DNA of 64,000 nucleotides from Bryoerythrophyllum caledonicum (taxonomy: Eukaryota; Streptophyta; Bryopsida; Pottiales; Pottiaceae): contig OZ020523.1 in NCBI GenBank assembly GCA_963971425.1, positions 17,046,867-17,110,866 of the forward strand, in the 5' to 3' direction. Positions 57,070 through 64,000 of the stretch are shown here, piece after piece (position 1 is the stretch's first letter; the number at the start of each line of letters is the position of its first letter). The notes beneath the pieces were generated by a model. That model saw nothing but the letters and a program-made list of their open reading frames with translations. It was not told where the DNA came from and did no database searches. The translations under genes were made by a program, and so were the position numbers.

Positions 57070-57711
57070 TCAATCAAAGAAGCGCCATGCTTCATGAGTG
57101 CCCTTCTTCTCCGGAGCGTAGATGGTGGGTGGTACTTCCCAATCGAGTAGCTCCAACGTGAGTGTGTCCCACACACTGCTGGCCCGCTCTCGCCACGTAC
57201 CCACTTCCCACTGCCACGTAGTATGAAATACGAAGCCTTCACTCTCAAACTCGGTAAAGATGAGGGAGAACGTGGGCAATTGGTTCCCTCGGCGGAAATC
57301 CACCACTTCCACGGTGTATCTTGACCCAACGTTCTAGAGGACAACGGCCTTCTCTCCAACCACAAGATCCACGGCTTCAACTTGGCCTCGTGCACGACAA
57401 AGAGGAGCTCGAACACCCTCCTTAGCCCGAAGCGCTCGAACTTTGCGCACCCCACCAAGTGAAGTCCAATACTTCACGGACTCTTCGCTTAGCACCTTCG
57501 TGCCTGGTTTTCGCAAGTCTTGAGTCCCGGTTCGAGACTTGGCTATAGGAGATAACTCAAAATCCCTACCACTAGAGCTTGCCTGGGAAGATGAAGATTT
57601 AACTTGCAAATCTTGGAGGCAAGTAATCAATTGACTAAGGGTTTCGGTGCTGATCTCTACCGTGGATGCACTAGACTCTTTTGATTCCTTCTTCTTTCCT
57701 CCACTATCCAT
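57070..57711 (-). pseudogene. Leader ORF upstream of gag, with one in-frame UAG
   Basis: ATG at 57711 (MDSGGKKKESK) opens a frame of 213 codons to a TGA at about 57070, interrupted once by TAG at 57334-57336 after AVVL. A Ser-rich, leucine-containing first part (ETLSQLITCLQDLQ, coiled-coil-like) is followed by a basic segment and, after the TAG, a beta-rich part with FRRGNQLPTFSLIF and WEVGTWRERA. The next ORF is in another frame, with a TAA between. It may be the true gag N-terminus broken by a UAG and a frameshift, or a separate small ORF. The UAG context (UAG AAC) is not a readthrough consensus. Confidence 0.5.
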
Positions 57712-57726
57712 GTCCCATATGCTCAA

Positions 57727-59360
57727 TGCAACCCACTCTTTTTACGTGGTTGTATTAAGTGGGCTCACAATGGATGTTAGGGGAATGCTAGATTAGGGGA
57801 ATGCTAGAATTTCACTTTTTGTTCACTATCATATGTCACACTTAGCTCACGTGATGCAACACATCAACAGTGTGCACAACAATTTGATGAGAACAACCCA
57901 AAGTCTAGCCATACATGATCCCCATAATCCAAATTTCTAGACGAAGTACAAGAGGAAAGCGACAATGTCACTCACCATCCCATACCTCTACTAGTCACTC
58001 CCCAAAGGTGGCAAAGTGCAAGAAAAAGGTGACTATGGCACCCAATATCCCACAACTCTTCCAATCACTCTCACAAGCAAATTGGCAAGGGTAAGAAGTG
58101 GGCAACAATGGTACCTACTATCCCACACCTTCACCTCTTACAAGAATGACGAAGAGCAAGAAGAAGGTGACTATGGCACCCGCTCTCCCGCACTTTCACC
58201 ACTTACTAACAAGATGCAACATACAAACTTGTCACTCCCCCAAGCAACCGACTACCCCCTCCCAACGCGGGTCCGGATACGTTACCTTGTTGAAGTTGTC
58301 TTGGGCCTTCAAATAGCTACCACTAGCTACTCCTAGAGAAAACCCTAAATTCAATCAAAGCCTTATAATGCCACATAAAAGAAGCTGGCTTTTCTCTAAA
58401 ACCACACAAAGTCCTAGGATAACACCCTAAAATTCTAAGTGATCAAAATCACTAGAAACGGGCAGATCTTGCACTAACATGTGCACAAAGGCTATCATGT
58501 GTTCAAGCATGTATCATTCTCACATGGAGACAATTGAACAACCTTGAAACAATTGCAATATGCAATTCCAACGAAATTTTGGCAACGCTTCCGCATCACC
58601 AAAGCACCACAAAAATTCACAAGACGCCAGAAGTGAACAAACTCACATCCATGGAATAGCACGCACAATTGAAGAGGCAACTCACCTCAACAATCCTCTG
58701 GACCCCAATTTCGGTGAACGAAGAACCCTCTTTCAGGCCATTCTCCCAAGCCGCAGCAATATTGGAGATCCTCCTTCAAGCTGTGCCCTCAGTGTCCACG
58801 ACATGCAGCACCACCGTCGCTTCTCGTCGACGTCCGGTCCTCTTCCACTTCTCCAGCTTCCAGGGCAGCCACCATAGGCAACATCCTCCCGCACCAGACC
58901 GTGCTTCTCTCCTAACGAAATACGGCCACCAACTTCAAGCACCGCATGCACTTAGGGTGCTCCAAAACCAGCATACACCAGCAGATGCTCGAATGTCGCC
59001 GAAGACACCACAGTTGACAGCGAAAAATACAAGGATCGAGAGTAACACCTCTGGGAGAACCACTCCAACTCGTGCGAAAAGCGGATCACCCCCTCCAGCA
59101 ACCGGTGAAAGAGATGTTTTACAACTCAGTTGTGTTCTCAAGCAACTCAGTTGTGCCGAAATTGCGTTTGGCGGCACAAATGGAAACTTTGCTCCTCACG
59201 TCCCGGGTAGGTGAAATAATTTCCCCACTCCACCACCGACACAAACATACACCAACGTAGGAGCAACGATCACTCTTCAGTAGAAGCAATCCTTCTCGAG
59301 CGCCGTACCACCGTCTATCCCAGCAACTCCGTCAACCTTGCTTGTGACCACATTAGGTCT
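57727..59360. other. Element 5' untranslated region with degenerate tandem repeats
   Basis: 57957-58205 contains about three copies of an 85-95 bp unit marked by AAGGTGACTATGGCACCC (exact at 58027 and 58165, altered to CAACAATGGTACCTAC at 58105), each followed by a TATCCCACA/TCTCCCGCA phrase. The remainder shows no gene I can support. Confidence 0.5.
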
Positions 59361-59912
59361 CTAAGGTGGACAGCACAAACGCAGAACTCCCGACAACCGC
59401 TGCAGCTCATCCAATCCCAAAATTGTGATGATGTCCTGCAGGTTCTTGTAATTCTGCAGCACCTTCTGTACGTCACGCGCGCAGTAGTAGATAGTCGAAT
59501 CCAGAGGGCCTATCGCAAGGTAGATACCCAGCTCCGAAATCTGACGGGACAGCGTCGTCGTTGCCTGCAGATGGTCGAACGTCGTCGCCAGAGCAGGATC
59601 CGTCAAGTCGTCCGCCGGCACGTAGCTCGCCTGCACCGACGTGATCGTACCCTTCTGCGTCGTCTTGATATGCTCCTGCACCGTTGTGCGCCGAACTCGC
59701 AATGTCCACGAGATCCTCGTCCTCTCCCAGGACCACCTTGTCGTCGCTGCTGCTATCCCTGCGGGTTCCGATACCAGGTCCGCTTCCGGCGGCCAGCTCC
59801 TGCCGAACACCGCCTCTCGCAGCAGCTCCGCGCTCACTCGCCTTCGTCCAGACTGCTTCCGACCCCTCTGTCTCCAACTTGCGTGAAACTCCGGCACTCA
59901 CAGCCTTCCTAA
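59361..59912 (-). pseudogene. Captured mitochondrial ATP synthase beta subunit fragment
   Basis: The minus frame 59681-59370 reads [20 protein letters not shown], then [12 protein letters not shown] and [15 protein letters not shown], near-identical to conserved stretches of the mitochondrial F1 beta subunit (nuclear ATP2 type; the chloroplast form reads differently at [10 protein letters not shown] and VQKVLQNY). About 14 residues normally between DSTS and the VQKVL helix are replaced by a short odd sequence, and homology ends after LDEL. The upstream part (59912-59690) is Arg/Ala-rich and unassigned. Codons are GC-rich compared with the rest of the element. It lies in sense between the 5' LTR piece and the leader ORF, consistent with capture by the retroelement. 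It cannot make an active beta subunit. Confidence 0.85.
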
Positions 59913-60463
59913 TCACGCCGCCTCGCAGAGCTCCATTCCAGTAGAAGTCTATTTCTCAAACTCTTTCGTTCCCTCGCACACACACCTTCCTACAACATGT
60001 GAGAAGGCTCCTGTATCAAGCTGCTAGTCACGATCTCAACTGGAGTCATGCACTTGTCGCCCAACACCTTCGAGTCGCTCAAGTACTCAGACAGCATCCA
60101 CCAACGTCGGTTGAAGGACAGATTAACACGGCATCAGGTGCGACGCAGCATCCATAACTCCAAGAGTGTGCTCCGCTTCTGCAGCTTCAACGCCGCAAGC
60201 TCCCCAAACTCCGACTCTCTTCTGGTTCGTTCTGCTGGAGTAGCACCTCTAGTAGTTGGTCTTCTTACTTCGTCATCGACATGCTCAAACCCCACGCCGC
60301 GCCGTTGGGCTCACTAATAGGTCGGAACCTCCAACCCCTCTACTTCTAGAGATTAGAAACCCTCGTGTCCAAACACAAATTTTAAGCAAGGTTCTCCAAA
60401 CCACATTTAGATGTACATAATGTTGTGGTTACACCGATTTCCACAACATGATCTTTCTCAAGT
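59913..60463. other. Internal 5' end of the gypsy element
   Basis: No gene is supported. The last bases before the LTR segment (GATCTTTCTCAAG) repeat, inverted, a phrase inside the LTR. No primer-binding site was recognised. Confidence 0.35.
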
Positions 60464-60829
60464 AACAAATAAGTGATAAACACTCACAAATCACAACAAG
60501 TCAAGTCCATGCCACTCTTCAAGAGTGAAAACATGATATGGATGAGGCTAACGATGTGCAACACGCACACACCCTCACCTCATCACATGGGAGACTCAAC
60601 TTGAGAAAGATGAGTCTCCCTCAACCACACGTGGAGGTCACCCGGGTTCCAAGTCCCGAGATGAGGTGTCGAAAGACACCACGGTTGCCCTAGCCGCCAC
60701 GCGGCACTAAACCTAACCCTAATCTCCCATTAGCACTAAGTCTTGGGCTCTCCGGTAACTCCACAACTCTCTAGATGGTTTCTATCCGAATACCATCTAT
60801 ACAAACACCTCCATGCGCCGATCCTGACA
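60464..60829 (-). repeat. LTR segment Y (366 bp), second copy
   Basis: Matches 49034-49399 with one G/A difference seen inside a CACGTG. It ends in CA at the outer target repeat. No tRNA-like primer-binding site was recognised just inside it. Confidence 0.85.
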
Positions 60830-60833
60830 ATTC

Positions 60834-61140
60834 TTTAAGTTAACATCAATTATACGAGAAATTATAAATAATAGATATTATAGATTAATCAAACTTAGGA
60901 AATCCAAATTATCTAGGAATCGATACCTTCTACTTCCTTTCTTACTAAAATTAGCATAGATGCATTTTATTTGTATGGTTTAATTGATTTTTTATAAAAA
61001 GTTTCAATCCATTTTGGAAGAGCTATAAGGAACTAATTTGTAACTATTTGAAAACAAAATGTTACTAATGAGATTCAATAGATCTGGTTATATGTATGGT
61101 TAAGCCCTATCGTGATCGCAAGCCTTCCATCATAAGAACA
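60834..61140. other. No gene seen
   Basis: AT-rich flank of the gypsy insertion. Confidence 0.3.
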
Positions 61141-61159
61141 CACACATGGCCTGGGGGCA

Positions 61160-62178
61160 TCTGATGTGGCTGTCATTAGGTTCCAAAACCCTATGGATGG
61201 ATTCAAGGATGCGGAGGCATTTGACAACAACGTTTATTACAAGACGCAACGACAGTGGGACTTTGAAAAGGACTATCCACACACTAAGCTCACGCACATG
61301 TGTGCGGATGAGCCTCTGTTGGGCCCCAACAATTGGTGGTGGGCCCCATTTCTTAAAAGGTAAATTTGGATAAAAATTTAGAAGTATAAATTGGTTCTCA
61401 GTGTAAACGCATTGGGAACTCTTTGGAAACATGGGAAATGTGTTGGGAACATTGAGGAACGTTGGGGAACACTTTGGGAACATGGTGGGGAACTCTAGGG
61501 AACAACATGGGAACACAATGGGAACATTGTGGTAAAAAGGTAAATGAGAAGAGGGTAGCCAAATGGTTTGGTTAGGAACCACATCGGATTTTACCGTGAA
61601 ACTGATGTGGGCATGAGGAGCCCAACCCGGACATTTAGGGACCGTATCTCGGAGATGAAGCCCAATATGATCGTCATGTGCGTCTGCTTACTTGTGGGTT
61701 GCTCTTGTATGGGTGGATGGATACAAAGTGTCTGGTGGATGGTATGGGTGCGTCTTTTTGGTTTGGTTTTCGAAGATGTTTTTTTCGGATACGGTGGTGC
61801 CATGTGTGTGTGCTTGCAGGATGTGGATGGGGTAACATGTTGTTGGTGGAGCACCTGAACTAGAATATCGTACAGCAGCAGGTGCAGAATGTGACGGAGA
61901 TTGTCATACAGAAGGACCATCAGTTAGTAGTGACGCACCAGAAGAATTGGAGCGTGACTTGGAAGGTGGATTTTTTTCAATACCAAAAATTTGCAATTGG
62001 AGGAGAAGGAGAAGGAAATCAAGGCAAAAGAGGAGGATATCAAGGAGAAGGAGAAGCAGCTGAAGGCGCTACGAAAGCCCACACTTGCAAGGAAGACTCC
62101 AACTCCAACTCCCGCCTCTACACCAGAGAAGAGGCGGGTTCTCCTCGTGTGGTATACAACATTTTGCATATATTCTGA
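61160..62178 (+). CDS. Hypothetical multi-exon gene or transposon protein with C-terminal coiled coil
   Basis: 61160-61360 is a good-looking exon (FQNPMDGFKDAEAFDNNVYY, then HMCADEPLLGPNNWWWAPFL) ending at an AAAAG/GTAAAT donor near 61361. 61580-61710 has RSPTRTFRDRISEMKPNMIV. From about 61860 sequence rich in Gln, then a strongly charged helix EEKEKEIKAKEEDIKEKEKQ and a basic tail (RKPTLARKTPTPTPAS), runs to a stop at 62178. The pieces are in different frames and the splice sites between them are not settled. The first exon has a tryptophan-rich motif I do not recognise. It may be a transposon-encoded protein. No function is proposed. Confidence 0.35.
61405..61540. repeat. GGGAACA-rich short tandem repeat
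   Basis: About ten copies of GGGAACA or GGAACAT with spacings of 10-16 bases, between two putative exons. Confidence 0.75.
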
Positions 62179-62257
62179 GTAACTCTGTCCACACTGTTTG
62201 GCTTTGTGATCCAGTTACATAAGGTTAGCCCCCATAACCAACAAAAACCCATAGCAA

Positions 62258-62570
62258 ACGCCTGTAAAATTGGGGTATATCCAACCCTCTTCCATCCCAT
62301 TACCATTAAATGGAGGTTTGCTATTAGACAAGACCCTTACTTTTGGTCGTTGGTTATGAGGGGTACCTACTGCTGGCCACCCACTAAACATGGCTGCACA
62401 GTTTGAATATTCATAACTAGTTCAGTTTTCATCAGAAAAATATGAAATCACTTGGGTTGGAATTGTAATTCTATTGGCTATCACTAGAAAATAATAGCAT
62501 AATTATCTCCTCTCTAAATATATGCACATTCCTTAACTTCTCGATTTCAGGGGGCTTACCTTAGATCTCG
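62258..62570 (-). repeat. Dispersed repeat family B, copy 2 (inverted)
   Basis: Reverse complement of 45105-45415 with only modest divergence, including the ends (GGTAAGCCCCC phrase). No coding sequence. Confidence 0.85.
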
Positions 62571-63559
62571 TGAATTTTGCGCTTCTCTCCGCACGTGCTT
62601 CTTAGGCATGATTTTGGCATTTGATGCCCCTTTGTGACACTAGACCTTTCAAAGGTTGAGATTTCACAATCTTCATTTTTTCACTCTCTGCACCAGAATG
62701 AGTAGTTTTGAAGGTGGTTTTTGTGAAATATTCAAAGGCCTTTTGAAATAAAAATTCCAATCTGTGCAATCCTGCTTTGAACTGTGGTATAAATGAAGTT
62801 GCATATCTCTATGTGCGAGTCATCTTGAAACATAATTGATTCACTATGGAGAATGTTCAAAATTGTGTGCGTGGAAAATTTAAGAGATTTGTCTAGGTGA
62901 TACCCATGTAATGCCAAAGTGCTACCCATTGTGTCCAAACTATTGCGGAAAAGAATTCAAAAAATAAGTTTGGTAGGTACTTGCTGAAAGTGACCCCAAC
63001 GTATAGTAATCAGAGTAATCACATCTTCTGCCCTAAAATGATAAACAAACTGCCCATCAACTTCCATGATTAAAAAAACCAACCAAAGATTAAAATATTC
63101 AGATCTAATTACCATACTCAAACAAGAGGCCATTTTTTCACCCCATATATTTTTACTGGAACGTTCCCTCTTTTTGTTCCCAACACCACGTTCCCCGGCA
63201 CGAAGCACAAGAAGTCTAGACCGAGTCTGCTGACAAGCAAGACTCGAGACCCTGTGTTAGTTGGAGTTTTTCCGAAAGTTTGATTTTTAAAGGGTGGCCA
63301 CCTTGTCCGAGCCAAAAAGACCCGTTGCAACACCTTTTGAGGACCTTGTGTTCTTTACTCATCAAAGAAGCATGAGATTACAAATTGGAAATATTTAGAC
63401 GGTGAGAAATCTCACCTTGCATATTTCATGGACCATAGGTTGACATTCCTAGAATAGTACTACATAGTTATATAGCTCCACCTAGGCTCCTAAATCTAGG
63501 TTCCACATGCACATGTGCATGATTTCTACATCCCCATACAACCTCCTCTATTCATGATT
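62571..63559. other. No gene seen
   Basis: AT-rich, no supported features. Confidence 0.3.
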
Positions 63560-63905
63560 GCATCTTAACCCCTTAAGGACCGGGCCTTGTGCTTCACCAA
63601 AACCACCCCAAAACTACCACTTTGAGATGATATATTATTAGACTTATTCAAACGCATTTTTAAAATTTTCAACCTTTGGATCTTCAAGCTAGCTACTATG
63701 AGAATATACCTTAATTTTTTTGTAAACTTTGACTGTATGGATCAAAAGATAAATGCATTTGAAGAGTGCAAAATTGTTTTTTTCTACTGTGCTCGGACTG
63801 GTTCAACATACTTTGACTCAAGATAATGGCATATTTTTCCATTACACATTGCATAAACTCAATGGATATGTGTTCTACATTCTGTTAGGTCATCGCATAT
63901 CAAAA
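63560..63905 (+). repeat. Dispersed repeat family A, diverged copy
   Basis: Follows the same order as 27760-28060: a TTAACCCC/CTGAAG phrase, a TTATTCAA phrase, TAAACTTTGAC with a short GG-ending block, then an ACTTTGACTC phrase. The match is diverged. Confidence 0.5.
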
Positions 63906-64000
63906 ACCACAAGTAATGGAGGTGTTTATGATAAGAAAAATGGATCTACAACAACAAGGGCTGTAGAAAGTGGCTCTTAGCTTAGGATTTTAAAAAAAAA

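Larger units (their letters stand above)
48799..60833 (-). mobile_element. Ty3-gypsy retroelement encoding a DNA methyltransferase and a PHD finger
   Basis: The outer ends are TG (48803) and CA (60829), flanked by a perfect 4-bp ATTC repeat (48799-48802 and 60830-60833). Gene order on the minus strand is leader ORF, gag, zinc knuckles, protease, C5 methyltransferase, UAG, RT, RNase H, integrase, PHD finger. RT before integrase identifies Ty3-gypsy. Both large ORFs are intact and the LTR pieces are nearly identical (one difference in 366 bases at 49034-49399 versus 60464-60829), so the insertion is recent. The LTR layout is abnormal: a full 597-bp LTR, two bases, then a second LTR split at base 231 by the 10.8-kb internal part. 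A captured ATP synthase beta fragment lies in the 5' part. Relics of the family are at 1-791 and 11101-13405. Confidence 0.9.

Noticed and set aside
58669..59214. 181-codon plus frame in the gypsy leader
   Set aside because: Ser/Pro/Thr-rich, no domain, antisense to the element; probably chance in GC-balanced sequence.

Overview
This window is nuclear DNA of a plant (streptophyte). Supporting signs are a five-exon GDSL esterase gene with GT-AG introns, an NHL/LEA_2-type fragment, a plant-type protein kinase relic, a mitochondrial-type ATP synthase beta fragment, and layered Ty1-copia and Ty3-gypsy retroelements. The kinase style and the presence of a canonical-order cytosine methyltransferase make me lean to a non-seed plant, but I cannot name the species. 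Most of the window is transposon-derived. Position 38683-38882 is an assembly gap.

Layout. 1-791: decayed C-terminal half of a C5 DNA methyltransferase (minus). 793-11100: degenerate Ty1-copia element (minus), split at 5304-8624 by a 3.3-kb terminal-inverted-repeat transposon with a perfect 9-bp target duplication. 11101-13405: decayed gag-protease of the same gypsy family that carries the methyltransferase. 13.4-19.2 kb: noncoding, with a minisatellite and a dispersed repeat. 19.25-20.56 kb: kinase pseudogene. 20.9-21.27 kb: LEA_2-like relic. 24.47-27.55 kb: transposase-like ORF with six in-frame stops. 27.8-31.7 kb: dispersed and tandem repeats and a GC-rich block with two identical palindromes. 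31.77-40.28 kb: one long decayed ORF, tentatively a ParB-like plus methyltransferase-like protein, interrupted by 4.5 kb that holds a gag-like element and the gap. 42.1-44.7 kb: apparently intact GDSL esterase gene. 45-48 kb: relics, including a duplicated GDSL last exon.

48.8-60.8 kb: the main find, a nearly intact Ty3-gypsy element on the minus strand. The order is leader ORF, gag with two zinc knuckles, aspartic protease, a complete cytosine-C5 DNA methyltransferase, a single UAG in a tobamovirus-type readthrough context, then reverse transcriptase, RNase H, integrase and a C-terminal PHD finger. The element therefore encodes both a writer of DNA methylation and a likely chromatin reader. 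Its 5' region contains a sense-oriented piece of a mitochondrial ATP synthase beta gene. Its LTR arrangement is abnormal.

Because methyltransferase and gag-protease relics of the same family lie in the first 13 kb, the element is an established multi-copy family and not a one-off capture. Several neighbouring decayed ORFs carry stops that are all explicable by C-to-T change, as expected when methylated transposons decay by deamination.
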